Assembly (NCBI RefSeq): GCF_024347475.1
Contig: NZ_AP025487.1
Span: forward strand, 1,736,001-1,800,000
DNA length: 64,000 bases
Direction of reading: 5' to 3'
Source: Vibrio fortis
GTDB lineage: Bacteria > Pseudomonadota > Gammaproteobacteria > Enterobacterales > Vibrionaceae
Below, in pieces: positions 36,137 to 45,843 of the stretch. The position numbers and the translations under genes were made by a program. Positions within the stretch are counted from its first letter, which is position 1. Each line of letters starts with the position of its first letter. The notes beneath the pieces were generated by a model. The model ran no database searches. It was not told the DNA's origin and saw only the letters and a program-made list of their open reading frames with translations.

Positions 36137-36379
36137 TTCATTTCCTTCTTAGTTCATGTTGTTTTATCGCTCTAATTACTGTTCCTTTCACAGTAACAAA
36201 ATAGCGTTAAATAACAACAGGCCAGAAGAAAAATAATAAAATTAACAAGTTACATAGTAAAAGGTGCTAGCGAGCATTGTTAGTTGAGGAGACGAGCCAA
36301 TAATGGTCGGGTTTTAGCTATCAATTCAGGCGCAAGAGAAACACAATTTCGCCCAATTGAAAATCAACCAGATGATCGG

Positions 36380-37138
36380 TCATTCGAACAGTAGATAAGT
36401 CGCGTTATCGACAGTAATACTTTTAATTCGTGTATTAAACACCTGCTCTAGCTGCTCTGGAACCATCACCTTTTCAGCCGTACCCGCCTTTTGCAACACA
36501 CCTTGATCCAGCAGTAGCACTTGATCGGCATGCCTTAAGGTACGATTCAAATCATGATTTGCCATTATCACGGAGATCCCCTGTTCCGCGATACGACCAA
36601 TCAGCTTATAAAGGAGCGCCTCCTGCCCAATATCTAGAGGAGCAGCCGGTTCATCTAAGATAAGTAATTTGGAATAAGGATTAAGAGACGGCCAAATTTG
36701 CAGGCACATACCCGCTAAGCGAACGCGCTGCCATTCTCCGCCAGAAAGCGTCTGTATTGAGCGGTGCAGCTTATCGCTTATCTCAAGCAACTGACTCACC
36801 TCTGTCAGCACCTTAGATACAATCGCACTATGAGGATCAGTAGAACTTGGCAGCGACAAGGCAAGAAACTGAAACACCTCAAGATTGAATGCAGGCCTTG
36901 CGCTTTGGCTTAAATAGGCCCGCTGCAGAGAAAGGTCTTGCAATGAAAATTCTGATAGCGGCTTGTCATGCCAAACAACCTCCCCTGTGTAACCTTCCCC
37001 GATACCAGAGATGGCTTCTAACAACGTGCTCTTTCCACTTCCATTTGGCCCTATCACGTGAGTCACTTGCCCAGGTTTAAGGTTAAAAGAGAGTGGTAGC
37101 AGCCTTGAACCGACGCTTAAGCTTTTAATTTGAATCAT
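36380..37138 (-). CDS. btuD: Vitamin B12 ABC transporter ATPase
   Basis: The 252-residue ABC ATPase has Walker [10 protein letters not shown], signature [13 protein letters not shown] and Walker [13 protein letters not shown]. It powers cobalamin import with BtuC and a periplasmic BtuF encoded elsewhere. Its start overlaps the btuC stop by 14 bases, so translation is coupled. Its similarity to E. coli BtuD is good by eye. Confidence 0.9.
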   Translation of the reverse strand: MIQIKSLSVGSRLLPLSFNLKPGQVTHVIGPNGSGKSTLLEAISGIGEGYTGEVVWHDKPLSEFSLQDLSLQRAYLSQSARPAFNLEVFQFLALSLPSSTDPHSAIVSKVLTEVSQLLEISDKLHRSIQTLSGGEWQRVRLAGMCLQIWPSLNPYSKLLILDEPAAPLDIGQEALLYKLIGRIAEQGISVIMANHDLNRTLRHADQVLLLDQGVLQKAGTAEKVMVPEQLEQVFNTRIKSITVDNATYLLFE

Positions 37139-38120
37139 GATTTTTCACCAACATCCAAATAAAGATTGGCGCACCAATCGTGGTTGTCATCACACCCAGC
37201 GGCAATTCAGCCGAATCTAAAAGTGTACGAGCGCAGATATCGGCAAACACCAAGAGTGCAGCGCCAGACACAGCAGAAAGCGGGAGCAGATATCGGTTAT
37301 CCGTGCCTATCGCTAAGCGCAACAGGTGTGGAACGACTAAGCCCACAAAGCTGATCACCCCCCCAAGGGCGACGGCACACCCGACAAGTATTGAGACGGC
37401 GAAAATCAAACGCCAACGCAGTGCTGGTACGTTGATCCCCAACTGAGCAGCATGTACTTCGCCTATCATCAATTTATCGAGTTTACTGCCTTGTAAGCAC
37501 AACCAAATGATCACGGGAATCATCACTAAAGTGAGTGTGTGTTGATACCAAGCAACACCACCTAAACTGCCCATCAACCAATACATAAGTTGGCGAAGGC
37601 TTAGGTCGTCACTAAAATAGAATGCCCAAGTCACCATTGCACCTGACAAAATGCCAAGCGCAACACCAATCAACAAGAGTTTTGCCGTGGTTAAACGCAT
37701 TGCTCTCACCATGCCCACTAGCAGGATTGTAAAACAGAGTGAGCCTATCACGGCTGCTATCATGAAGAGTTCGGGCGTAGGGGCAAATGGTAAGAAAAAC
37801 AGCACAATAACCATCGCTAGGCTTGCGCCGCCTGAGATCCCGAGTACACCGGGCTCGGCTAGTACGTTCCCGAGTAAGACCTGTAAACTCGCCCCAGAAA
37901 CCGCGAGCGCAGCACCTATCGCAATCGCGGCAAGCAGGCGTGGTAATCGCAAATCGACAAGTAACTTTTCTTCAAGTGGAGAGAGTGTATTCAACGGGGA
38001 AATAAACAGATCACCGACCATTAAGTAAAGGCCACTGAGGACAATCAACGCAGTAAGCATCAGATAAATGGCACGAGTCCAGCGTCGCTGTTTTTGTTGA
38101 ATAAGGTGTTGGAAATCCAT
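37125..38120 (-). CDS. btuC: Vitamin B12 ABC transporter permease
   Basis: The 331-residue inner-membrane permease of the FecCD/BtuC family has about ten helices, with [24 protein letters not shown] near the start and [20 protein letters not shown] residues in [20 protein letters not shown]. It works with BtuD. It is preceded by the astE terminator at 38169-38203, so a promoter must lie in the remaining ~50 bases. I see no room for a cobalamin riboswitch there. Confidence 0.9.
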   Translation of the reverse strand: MDFQHLIQQKQRRWTRAIYLMLTALIVLSGLYLMVGDLFISPLNTLSPLEEKLLVDLRLPRLLAAIAIGAALAVSGASLQVLLGNVLAEPGVLGISGGASLAMVIVLFFLPFAPTPELFMIAAVIGSLCFTILLVGMVRAMRLTTAKLLLIGVALGILSGAMVTWAFYFSDDLSLRQLMYWLMGSLGGVAWYQHTLTLVMIPVIIWLCLQGSKLDKLMIGEVHAAQLGINVPALRWRLIFAVSILVGCAVALGGVISFVGLVVPHLLRLAIGTDNRYLLPLSAVSGAALLVFADICARTLLDSAELPLGVMTTTIGAPIFIWMLVKNHDSN

Positions 38121-38168
38121 ATCAAGCTACTTTAACTAAGTTCGCGTAACCTTACCTGTATCCCCCAA

Positions 38169-38203
38169 TAAAAACAAGGTTCGCAATAACGTGCGAACCT
38201 TGT
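38169..38203 (-). terminator. astE terminator
   Basis: A 12-bp stem (ACAAGGTTCGCA / TGCGAACCTTGT) with a 6-base loop is followed by TTTTT on the minus strand. Confidence 0.88.
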
Positions 38204-38237
38204 GATATCAATCGTTTGGGATTATTTACGTGTGGTT

Positions 38238-39266
38238 TTAATCGTAAACTAACTGACCGTGATCGAAGCGAGTTTCAACCTCACACACCATCAGTGCAGC
38301 ACGTTGACCGATAGCTACATTACGATTTGGGAATACTACCGCTTCGTTTTCATTTTTCGCCATCAGCGGCTTATCACCGTCGTGGCCAAATACTTCACCA
38401 TGCTTAAACGCGGTGAAGTTCTCGACTGAGTCAGAGAACATAAAATCGAAATCGTCATGTAAGCGAACAATAGTACGACTTACGCGATACGTAATGGTTT
38501 TCTTTGGAAGATGTTCGGGCTCACACTCGGCGATAAGGTTACGCATCGCGAGATCGAACGCAGTCAGTTTATCCAGTTGGTTCTCACCAATACGCGCGAC
38601 CTGCCCTAGTTCCATTGTTAGCGCCTGTGCGCCAAAGTTTTCCGCACTGTACCAACTGAATGTACTGGTTGGAGAGTTCGAAAGCAGCAAAGCCTCTACG
38701 TGCCCACTGTTGATAAAATCAATGAGTTCTTGGCTGCGAACGGGGTGACGAACTTTAGGGCTCACGGCAAATGAGTAGTGCTTCGACAAACGAATTGCAC
38801 AGTGAAGATCTAAATGCCAACGCGTTTCCGGCTGAGTATCTTTATAGAACTCGGTGACTAAATACTTCAGATGGTTCGCAATCTTGGTTTCGCGGTTTAC
38901 TTCATACTCCTTGTCATCAAAAAGACGGTTCATGTTTACATCGAGAAAACGAGTATGAGCGTTGGTCGCTTCTGGGTGAGCGATAATAAACAAACAGCGA
39001 GCTTTTACTGATTGGAAACCTGTTTCAATATCTTCGATTATCTTATCAACCAGCTCCATTGGTGCGGTTTCGTCACCATGAACGCCTGTTGAGAAAATGA
39101 TGTTCTTGGTCTGTTGATCGTAATCCGCTGGAATTACTTCAAAAACACCACGTTGATGGACTTTTAGCTGTACTCCATTACTTAGTACGGTTTGTCCTGC
39201 AAGCACTTCTTGTTCAAGATCTAGGCTGTCCAAAAGAAATGATTGGCGAAAGAGAGATTTCGTCAT
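38238..39266 (-). CDS. astE: Succinylglutamate desuccinylase
   Basis: This is the last enzyme of the arginine succinyltransferase (AST) pathway, releasing glutamate from N-succinylglutamate, 342 residues. Zinc ligands are in FSTGVHGDETAP and in the HLDLHCAIR segment. EALLLSNSPTSTFSWYSAENFGAQALTMELG carries the family-conserved Glu. It is away from other ast genes, as in other vibrios where astE is often separate. It is monocistronic. Confidence 0.93.
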   Translation of the reverse strand: MTKSLFRQSFLLDSLDLEQEVLAGQTVLSNGVQLKVHQRGVFEVIPADYDQQTKNIIFSTGVHGDETAPMELVDKIIEDIETGFQSVKARCLFIIAHPEATNAHTRFLDVNMNRLFDDKEYEVNRETKIANHLKYLVTEFYKDTQPETRWHLDLHCAIRLSKHYSFAVSPKVRHPVRSQELIDFINSGHVEALLLSNSPTSTFSWYSAENFGAQALTMELGQVARIGENQLDKLTAFDLAMRNLIAECEPEHLPKKTITYRVSRTIVRLHDDFDFMFSDSVENFTAFKHGEVFGHDGDKPLMAKNENEAVVFPNRNVAIGQRAALMVCEVETRFDHGQLVYD

Positions 39267-39452
39267 GCGCTACTCCTTAATTGCACGGCCGTATGTTAAT
39301 AAATTGTACAAAGAAATTGTGTTGCTATGATCGCACTTATCAACAGAAACTCCGTTATCACTCACAAATACTGCCCATAAATAGTTATATTGGCCCTGTT
39401 CAAAGCAGGGAGAATTAAACCTTGCGAGGTTTTTAAGCTATATCAATCAGAT

Positions 39453-39480
39453 AAGAGCCGTGTAACCTACCACAGCTCTT
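39453..39480 (-). terminator. Weak hairpin after the M3 peptidase gene
   Basis: The outer stem AAGAGC / GCTCTT with a partly paired interior (GTG / CAC) lies just after the minus-strand stop at 39507. The U-tract is poor. Confidence 0.4.
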
Positions 39481-39506
39481 ATTGAGTATGAACCGATTAA
39501 GATCAA

Positions 39507-41303
39507 TTAATCTTCCTGATTGAGCAGTCTTTCAAACTCATCGATTTGTGCAGACACCATATCGATACTCTGTTGCCAGAAGTCCGCTTCTGTTAGATCC
39601 ATACCTAAATGTTTCGCAACCACATCCTCTGCCATCATGCTGCCTGTGTCTCTGAGCAGGGCTACGTAATCGCTGTAGAAACTGTCACCTTTCACTTCAC
39701 GTTGCGCGTATACACCCTTACTGAATAGGTAACCGAACAGATATGGGTAGTTATAAAAACTGACCTGAGCGATGCTAAAATGCAGTTTACTCGCCCAGAA
39801 GTATGGATCAGCTTCGCTCATCGCATCGCCGTACCACGCCTTCCAAGTTTTCTCCATTAAGTCGCATAGTTGCTTGGCTGTTAATTCCCCTTTCTCGCGC
39901 TGTTCGTAGAAGGCTTTTTCAAACTCGAAGCGCACTGGAATATTGATCATTAATGCCAAAGAAGAAGAGAGCTCTTCCCATAGCATTTCCAGCTTTTCAT
40001 CACGCGTTTCTGCTTGTTTGAGCAAGTAGTCACGAACAATATTCTCTGCAAAGATCGAAGCCGTTTCCGCCAATGTCATCGGATAACGAGTCTGACACAA
40101 TGGCATGTCGCGCATGACCCAGTTATGGAATGCGTGGCCAAGCTCATGAGCAAGTGTCATAAGATCAGAACGGCTGCCGCTCCACGTCATGAATACCAGT
40201 GGAGAACGTGTTGCTGCGAACTTAGTGCAGTATGCGCCTAGGCGTTTGTTTGACGCTGGAGCTGCGTCAATCCAGCCATTTTCAACCATAAGATCAACAA
40301 ACTGTGCCATCTCCGGATTCACTTCAGCAAAGGCTGTTTTAATCACATCGATCGCTTCATCAAACGGGTAGACCTTAGATTCGGCATCACCAAGCGGTGG
40401 CATTGCAGCAAGATGGTTCCAAGGTTTCATCTCGTCTAGACCATGAACCTTTGCCATCAACAAACCCGCTTTCTGACCTACTGAGCGATTGGCTTTTGCT
40501 GTCGCCATCATGGTGTCTAGTGTTTCAGGAACAATACGACTGCCATGCAGACTTGGCGCTAAAAAATGTACATCACAGATCTTCGAGCGTTTTTTGTTTT
40601 CCGTTAAACGCCAACCTGCCAGTGCATTAAGAATGGATGCAAATGACTCTTGGTGAGTGGCCATTGCTTGTTGAACCGCGCGCCAAGCCGGTTCTTGTTT
40701 ATCAAATTCACTGCCGTAAAGAAGACTCGCTGCTTGTGAAAAGCCAAGCTGTTCCTCTTCACCTTCAAGTTGCAGTGAAAGCTTTAGTGAACCTGTCAGG
40801 TTGTCGTATAGACGTCCCCACGCATCACGACCATCGACTTCCATCGCAGCAAGCAACTGCTCTTCGGCAACGCTTAGACGAGTTGCAGCTAGTTTACGAG
40901 AACTCTCGATAGCAAAACCTTGACCCGCAACGTCTGGGCTGGTGTGGTCTAGTACTTTTGTGATGAACTCAACATCAGCGTGAACTAGAGTGTCTTCATA
41001 TGGGCTAAATGCTTGAGACATCTCCGAGTTGAGCTTTGCAACTCGCCCTAAAAGCTGCTTCGCTTCAGTATGCGTCGCATCCACAGAAGCGTGACAGTTT
41101 GCGAACGTGTGAATCGTCCCAAGTAGTGTGCCTGCTGCTTCAGAGGTTTGGATCGCATTCTGCATAGCGATCACTGTGTCGCGCTTTTCGACATGAAGGT
41201 AAAGCAGTTCAATACACTGCTCAATAAGTTCAATATCTTGTTCAATCTTTGTATCGTCTAGTCCACGATATGCAATGCTCAAATCCCAACTTGGCGTTGT
41301 CAT
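39507..41303 (-). CDS. M3 family oligoendopeptidase (PepF-type)
   Basis: The 598-residue cytosolic zinc peptidase belongs to the M3B subfamily. It has the HExxH motif in TLAHELGHAFHNWVM, with a third metal ligand Glu in the following helix (LAETASIFAENIV). It degrades short peptides. Length is standard. It is monocistronic and upstream of cobC on the same strand but separated by 76 bases with no clear operon link. Confidence 0.92.
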   Translation of the reverse strand: MTTPSWDLSIAYRGLDDTKIEQDIELIEQCIELLYLHVEKRDTVIAMQNAIQTSEAAGTLLGTIHTFANCHASVDATHTEAKQLLGRVAKLNSEMSQAFSPYEDTLVHADVEFITKVLDHTSPDVAGQGFAIESSRKLAATRLSVAEEQLLAAMEVDGRDAWGRLYDNLTGSLKLSLQLEGEEEQLGFSQAASLLYGSEFDKQEPAWRAVQQAMATHQESFASILNALAGWRLTENKKRSKICDVHFLAPSLHGSRIVPETLDTMMATAKANRSVGQKAGLLMAKVHGLDEMKPWNHLAAMPPLGDAESKVYPFDEAIDVIKTAFAEVNPEMAQFVDLMVENGWIDAAPASNKRLGAYCTKFAATRSPLVFMTWSGSRSDLMTLAHELGHAFHNWVMRDMPLCQTRYPMTLAETASIFAENIVRDYLLKQAETRDEKLEMLWEELSSSLALMINIPVRFEFEKAFYEQREKGELTAKQLCDLMEKTWKAWYGDAMSEADPYFWASKLHFSIAQVSFYNYPYLFGYLFSKGVYAQREVKGDSFYSDYVALLRDTGSMMAEDVVAKHLGMDLTEADFWQQSIDMVSAQIDEFERLLNQED

Positions 41304-41379
41304 GAGTTCTGTCCTTATTCTGTGCGATGTTCTATCGATAAATTGGTAAAAATATAAATCCAGTTTTCACTGGTTGGTG

Positions 41380-42003
41380 CTAGGTCACTAACAATGGCTG
41401 CCCTATCACCTTCACACTGATGTAGTTATTGTCTGTTTGTGTGATTTGAATGTGTGTCAAAGACGCATTACCGATGGCTAGGTTGGAATAGAGCGTTGGC
41501 TTTCTCCAATCTATATCCAAACAGTGCGCCAAAATCATTCGGATTACGCCACCATGCGTAACCAATAAGATGTTGTCATTGGTGCTGCTTATAAGTTGCG
41601 ACCAACCTTGAATTACTCGCTGATGGAACGCCTGTAAACTTTCCGCTCCAGTGAGCTGATGATTTGCTGGATCTTGCCAAAATGATTCCAAACTCTCCCA
41701 CTGTTCACTAAGAAGATCGAACGGAACCCCATCCACATCACCGAAATTCATCTCTTGCAGTTCGTTAATGCTTTCTAAGTTTAGTGATTTAGTCTGCGCA
41801 ACTCGCTCTGCTAAATCATGACAGCGGCTCAGCGGTGATGTGACGACTGCATCCAATTTAAACGGCAGCGATGCTATTGCTGTACAAATCTTATCTTGAA
41901 CTGACGAGTCAACCAGCACGTCTGTTCGGCCATTCAATGCAGCCTCTCCGAGTACTTTGCCATGACGAACGAGGTATATGTGTTTGGTGCGTATCTTGTT
42001 CAA
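41380..42003 (-). CDS. cobC: Alpha-ribazole phosphatase
   Basis: The 207-residue histidine phosphatase has the catalytic RHG in YLVRHGKVLGE and the second His in LLVTHGGVIRMIL. The ordering with cobU, cobS and cobT identifies it as the alpha-ribazole-phosphate phosphatase of cobalamin assembly. Its ATG is 10 bases downstream of cobU. Confidence 0.9.
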   Translation of the reverse strand: MNKIRTKHIYLVRHGKVLGEAALNGRTDVLVDSSVQDKICTAIASLPFKLDAVVTSPLSRCHDLAERVAQTKSLNLESINELQEMNFGDVDGVPFDLLSEQWESLESFWQDPANHQLTGAESLQAFHQRVIQGWSQLISSTNDNILLVTHGGVIRMILAHCLDIDWRKPTLYSNLAIGNASLTHIQITQTDNNYISVKVIGQPLLVT

Positions 42004-42013
42004 TGTGAGCTCA

Positions 42014-42568
42014 TCAACCTTCGTTTTTTAAAACCATAGGTAGCCCAGCGGCGATGAAAGTGACCTGCTTAACCACTTTGGCCAAGGCTTGATTCATTCT
42101 GCCAGCGTTGTCGACAAATAAACGAGACACTTGCCCCATTGGAACAACTCCAAGACCAACTTCATTGGAGACCATAATGATACTCGCAGGGCTTGCTTCG
42201 ACCGCACTGACGAGTTCTTGTATCGACTCTTCGATCTGCTCGTTAGTCGCCTTCTCTCCAAGCTGATAAATCACGTTATTCAGCCAAAGCGTCAAACAGT
42301 CGATCAAAACCACATCAGATGAACTCAGACTGCGCAAGTGTTGTGCAAGTTCAATTGGCACTTCATGCTCTTGCCAACGATGATCACGTCGTTGTTGATG
42401 ATGACGAATACGCGCTTCCATCTCTTCGTCAAAACTAATGGCCGTTGCTATGTAGTGCAGTTGACGCTGCTGACTTTCCGATATCGTGATCGCCTGTGTT
42501 TCAGCAAAGCTCGACTTTCCTGAACGCGCTCCGCCGAGAATTAAATGTGTGGATTTTCCCTGCTTCAT
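42014..42568 (-). CDS. cobU: Adenosylcobinamide kinase / guanylyltransferase
   Basis: The 184-residue bifunctional enzyme starts with the P-loop LGGARSGKSSFAE and has the GTP-binding region VSNEVGLGVVPMG. It phosphorylates and then guanylylates adenosylcobinamide. It lies between cobS and cobC in the operon. Confidence 0.94.
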   Translation of the reverse strand: MKQGKSTHLILGGARSGKSSFAETQAITISESQQRQLHYIATAISFDEEMEARIRHHQQRRDHRWQEHEVPIELAQHLRSLSSSDVVLIDCLTLWLNNVIYQLGEKATNEQIEESIQELVSAVEASPASIIMVSNEVGLGVVPMGQVSRLFVDNAGRMNQALAKVVKQVTFIAAGLPMVLKNEG

Positions 42569-42577
42569 GATTCGTAG

Positions 42578-43387
42578 TTACCCAATAAAACCGTTATAAA
42601 ACGCGGCAATAAACAACAAGTAAGTTGAGAGCTCAACCAACTGCTGCGCTGCGCCTAAACAATCTCCAGTAAAACCACCAATACGTACTGTTAACCAGCG
42701 TTTAAGTAGTGTACGAACGACATAGCCTATAGCTAACAACACAATGCTGAATTCAATACCAAACCAAAGACTTGGAAAGAGTCCAATAGCAATCAAAAAT
42801 AGGGTTTCAGAGCGGGTCTGTTTATTTGCTAACGGCTTACTTTTGCTGGTATCAGGGTCACTGACATAAGGCATATCGTAAATAAGTGACGCTGCGATGG
42901 CTCGGCTAAATGCGTAGCTAGAAACCAATATCATAAAGAGATCTGCGGTTCGGGTCTGTTCGATAAGCTCGCTTAAAAAGACCCATTTGCCCAATAGAGC
43001 CGTTATCAAAGCTGACGCACCGTAGGTACCAATACGGCTGTCCTTCATGATAATTAGGCGTCGCTCAATCGTCATGCCACCACCAATGCCATCAGCCATA
43101 TCTGTTAGGCCATCTTCGTGGAATGCACCCGTCAGCATTAAACTAAACGCCATGATGAGTATCAATGCGACATCAGCCGGAAAGAACAAGCTCAGTAAAA
43201 CATAAACCGTGGCGCACAATAGACCCAGCAAGATACCGACCGTCGAAAAGTAACGTCCTGCTCGATTCATTCGCTCTTCAGAATATGGCGTATCGTGTGG
43301 TACCGGTAGACGAGAGAAAAAGCCCAATGCCAATAAAAACAGTTGCCATTGATATTTAATGCCGCGGTCCGCTTCGAGCTGACTCAT
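42578..43387 (-). CDS. cobS: Adenosylcobinamide-GDP ribazoletransferase (cobalamin synthase)
   Basis: The 269-residue integral membrane enzyme has the conserved motif FHEDGLTDMADGIGGG and KDSRIGTYGASAL, with several helices after it. It joins adenosylcobinamide-GDP with alpha-ribazole. Its ATG overlaps the cobT stop by one base (TAATG), showing tight coupling. Confidence 0.94.
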   Translation of the reverse strand: MSQLEADRGIKYQWQLFLLALGFFSRLPVPHDTPYSEERMNRAGRYFSTVGILLGLLCATVYVLLSLFFPADVALILIMAFSLMLTGAFHEDGLTDMADGIGGGMTIERRLIIMKDSRIGTYGASALITALLGKWVFLSELIEQTRTADLFMILVSSYAFSRAIAASLIYDMPYVSDPDTSKSKPLANKQTRSETLFLIAIGLFPSLWFGIEFSIVLLAIGYVVRTLLKRWLTVRIGGFTGDCLGAAQQLVELSTYLLFIAAFYNGFIG

Positions 43388-44433
43388 TACACCGTCACTC
43401 CAGCGCTCTCAAAGCTTGCCATATCATTGTAAAACTCTGCAGCAGCCTTAATCAGAGGCAGTGCCAATGCTGCGCCAGTGCCTTCACCCAGTCTTAAACC
43501 TAAATCCAATAACGGTTCGGCATGTAGTTCATTCAATACGTGTTGATGCGCGTTTTCTTGAGATTTATGCGCAAACAGCATGTAGTCGCGACATGATGGA
43601 TTAATTAAGTTCGCCACATACGCCGCAACTGAGACAATAAAGCCATCAACCAGAACCGGAGTTTGCATTTTTGCCGCGCCTAGGAATCCACCAATCATTT
43701 GTACAATCTCAAAGCCGCCCACTTCAGCGAGCACTTCTTCGATGGCTTTGCCCTTACAACGAGCAACACCGTTGGCAACCACTTGCTGCTTACGCTTGAA
43801 CTGTTCGTCATCGATACCAGTACCAAGTCCAACACACTCTTTTGAGTCTAAACCTGATAATGCACTTAGTATTGCTGAGGCGCTGCTTGTATTGCCAATT
43901 CCCATTTCGCCAAACATAACCAGATTACAGCCTTGCGCGATTCTTCTTTCAATCAGTGACAGACCATAGTTGATCCCTTTCTCGACCTGTTCACGTGACA
44001 TCGCTGCTTGTTGGTTAAAATTACGAGTACCGTTGCCCAATCGTTGCGTCACCAGTAACTCAGAGTGGCTACCTGAAATCGCACTCATATCGATGGCTTC
44101 TAGAATGCCTGCATCGACAACCGTTAAGTTGATGTCGTTGAGTCGACAGAAACAATTGATCGCTGCTCCGCCGTATAAAAAGTTCAATACCATTTGTTGC
44201 GTTACGGCACTTGGAGCAATACTCACCCCTTCATCCGCAATGCCATGGTCACCGGCAAAAACAAACATTGAGGGCTGAGTGATTTGAATTTTTTCAGGTG
44301 GTGTTTGGCTTTGTTGGCTTTGGATAAGTGCTAGTTGAAAAGCGGTCTTCTCTAACAGGCCTAATGCGCCCAGTGGTTTGGTTTTCTGATCAATTTGATT
44401 TTGGATAAACGCAGAGTGTTGAGTGTCTAGCAT
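43387..44433 (-). CDS. cobT: Nicotinate-nucleotide-dimethylbenzimidazole phosphoribosyltransferase
   Basis: The 348-residue enzyme makes alpha-ribazole phosphate from dimethylbenzimidazole. Motifs include [31 protein letters not shown] and [15 protein letters not shown]. It is the first gene of cobT-cobS-cobU-cobC. The 122 bases before it hold no recognised B12 riboswitch and include the terminator-like hairpin at 44528-44548. Confidence 0.95.
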   Translation of the reverse strand: MLDTQHSAFIQNQIDQKTKPLGALGLLEKTAFQLALIQSQQSQTPPEKIQITQPSMFVFAGDHGIADEGVSIAPSAVTQQMVLNFLYGGAAINCFCRLNDINLTVVDAGILEAIDMSAISGSHSELLVTQRLGNGTRNFNQQAAMSREQVEKGINYGLSLIERRIAQGCNLVMFGEMGIGNTSSASAILSALSGLDSKECVGLGTGIDDEQFKRKQQVVANGVARCKGKAIEEVLAEVGGFEIVQMIGGFLGAAKMQTPVLVDGFIVSVAAYVANLINPSCRDYMLFAHKSQENAHQHVLNELHAEPLLDLGLRLGEGTGAALALPLIKAAAEFYNDMASFESAGVTV

Positions 44434-44527
44434 GGACGTGACTTACCAATGTGATGTTCTGAAGATTTAATAACTAATTGACTGTTTTATAGCGAAGCGC
44501 ATTTTGTTTGAGCGCATAACTGAAAGA

Positions 44528-44548
44528 CTGAGCCGATCGTCGACTCAG
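44528..44548 (-). terminator. Possible terminator after the flavin reductase-like gene
   Basis: The imperfect stem CTGAG-CGA / TCG-CTCAG, followed by TCTTT on the minus strand, lies 8 bases after the stop at 44556. Confidence 0.45.
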
Positions 44549-44555
44549 CTTTGGA

Positions 44556-45167
44556 TTATTTTGGTCGCGCTACCGAAAAAACATTAGAGAGCGTCGCGTA
44601 TTCACCACCACCTAGGCGTGACAACGGGTTCAGCGCTAGTGCATCTATTTTCAATCGCTCACTGGATTTATCAATGATGTCCTCAGCAATGTATACCGTT
44701 TCAACTTTGGCAAATACCAAGCTTTGAGGCACATCGCCGACCTCTTTAACCTCAAACAGCGTACAGCCGAACGCAACAGAGCAATTCTTAACACGCGGTA
44801 AAGAGAAACCATCGAACTCTACTAGCTCAATGTCGTTCGCTTGTACTTCAGATTGATCGTGATCCAGCGTTGCCGCCGTAGCCGTCATAACTTCCGCACA
44901 AGATTCAGACGCAATATGGATCACTAACTTGCCGGTTTCTATCGCATTTTTGGCGGTATCTTTGATCTCACCTGTCGGCTTTTTACCTACAGAAAGCATC
45001 AAAAGGGGTGGCTGGCTCGATACTGGGGTGAAATATGAAAATGGGGCTAGGTTATACACATCACCACTTGATTTGGTGAGTGCCCACGCTATCGGACGAG
45101 GGATAACCGTTTGAGTCATCAGGTGGTAGATTTCATTTGCAGAGAGAGTATCGAACTGGAGGTTCAT
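44556..45167 (-). CDS. Flavin reductase-like protein (FMN-binding split barrel)
   Basis: The 203-residue soluble protein has the flavin-reductase-like split-barrel pattern: VIPRPIAWALTKSSGDVYNLAPFSYFTPVSSQPPLLMLSV near the start, and a conserved middle segment with GCTLFEVKEVGDVPQS. It probably binds FMN. The reaction is unknown. It is alone, upstream of the cob operon on the same strand. Confidence 0.85.
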   Translation of the reverse strand: MNLQFDTLSANEIYHLMTQTVIPRPIAWALTKSSGDVYNLAPFSYFTPVSSQPPLLMLSVGKKPTGEIKDTAKNAIETGKLVIHIASESCAEVMTATAATLDHDQSEVQANDIELVEFDGFSLPRVKNCSVAFGCTLFEVKEVGDVPQSLVFAKVETVYIAEDIIDKSSERLKIDALALNPLSRLGGGEYATLSNVFSVARPK

Positions 45168-45485
45168 CGCGCATCCTTGGCTGTGACAAATTAATAACCA
45201 GTTTACTTGCTATCGTCTTATCTATCTATCGATAACTCGCCTTTGAACCCGTGTTTGTTGTCGAATTGAACAAAATCGACTCAAAAATCTCAATTTGACT
45301 GTCAATTTGAACAATAGTGACCCATTAGAAAACGCATTCTAATAAAATCAAACACTTAAAAGTTGGCATTAGTTATGCTTTATTTAAAGTGCTTTAACTC
45401 ACTCACTATGAAAAGCCAAGTGTACGGTTATCAGGGAACGAAAACAGAGGTACACATTTAGCAGTATAAGATTTAGGAGGTCTCT
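45168..45485. other. Intergenic region and micro-ORF leader
   Basis: This holds the promoters of the minus-strand flavin reductase-like gene and of the plus-strand micro-ORF. A plausible plus-strand promoter is TTGGCA-16-TAAAGT at 45363-45390, and a stem GTGTAC / GTACAC at 45420-45455 lies in the following leader. An 81-codon minus-strand frame at 45399-45644 overlaps all of this and is not supported. Confidence 0.45.
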
Positions 45486-45572
45486 ATGTTCGCTAACCAA
45501 AGTAGAAAAAAACCGAATAAATCTGGAAAACAAAGCAAAAAGGTGAAGAAAATCCCACTCTCCTTCACTTAG
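45486..45572 (+). CDS. 28-residue basic micro-protein
   Basis: A perfect AGGAGGT ribosome binding site lies six bases before the ATG. The peptide MFANQSRKKPNKSGKQSKKV... is 28 residues, with about ten Lys or Arg, and ends IPLSFT before TAG. A strong terminator follows 28 bases later at 45601-45627, so the whole unit is a short monocistronic transcript. I do not recognise the peptide. It could be a ribosome- or RNA-binding micro-protein, or the coding part of a dual-function RNA. Confidence 0.6.
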   Translation: MFANQSRKKPNKSGKQSKKVKKIPLSFT

Positions 45573-45600
45573 GCAAGCGTTAGTCTCCAGCGCAAGCCAG

Positions 45601-45627
45601 AAAGCCCGCCCCACCCCGCGGGCTTTT
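45601..45627 (+). terminator. Terminator of the micro-ORF transcript
   Basis: The stem AAAGCCCGC / GCGGGCTTT with an 8-base C-rich loop is followed by T residues. Confidence 0.85.
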
Positions 45628-45843
45628 GTTCTTTTTAACGACACACTTTCTAATATCCAAACCAGTTTAGATCTTACTATTACTCAGTGCCTATTCGGTC
45701 AATCCTCAGCGCCAACTCACTGTAAATATGAATGATTTGTAGAGTTCTTCACGGAATTTTCTGGATCTTATGCGTAGATTGAGCCAAAACTAAAAGACTC
45801 AACATCAAAAGCTGATTATTCCGCCACTCACTAAGGAGCTCGC

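Noticed and set aside
37651..38028. 125-codon frame opposite btuC
   Set aside because: Antisense to a well supported permease; Ser/Pro/Ala-rich shadow composition.
38121..38168. Cobalamin riboswitch upstream of btuC
   Set aside because: Only about 50 bases remain after the astE terminator and no B12 box was seen; the same applies to the cobT leader.
45399..45644. 81-codon minus-strand frame
   Set aside because: It covers the micro-ORF, its ribosome binding site and its terminator on the other strand, and has no ribosome binding site of its own.
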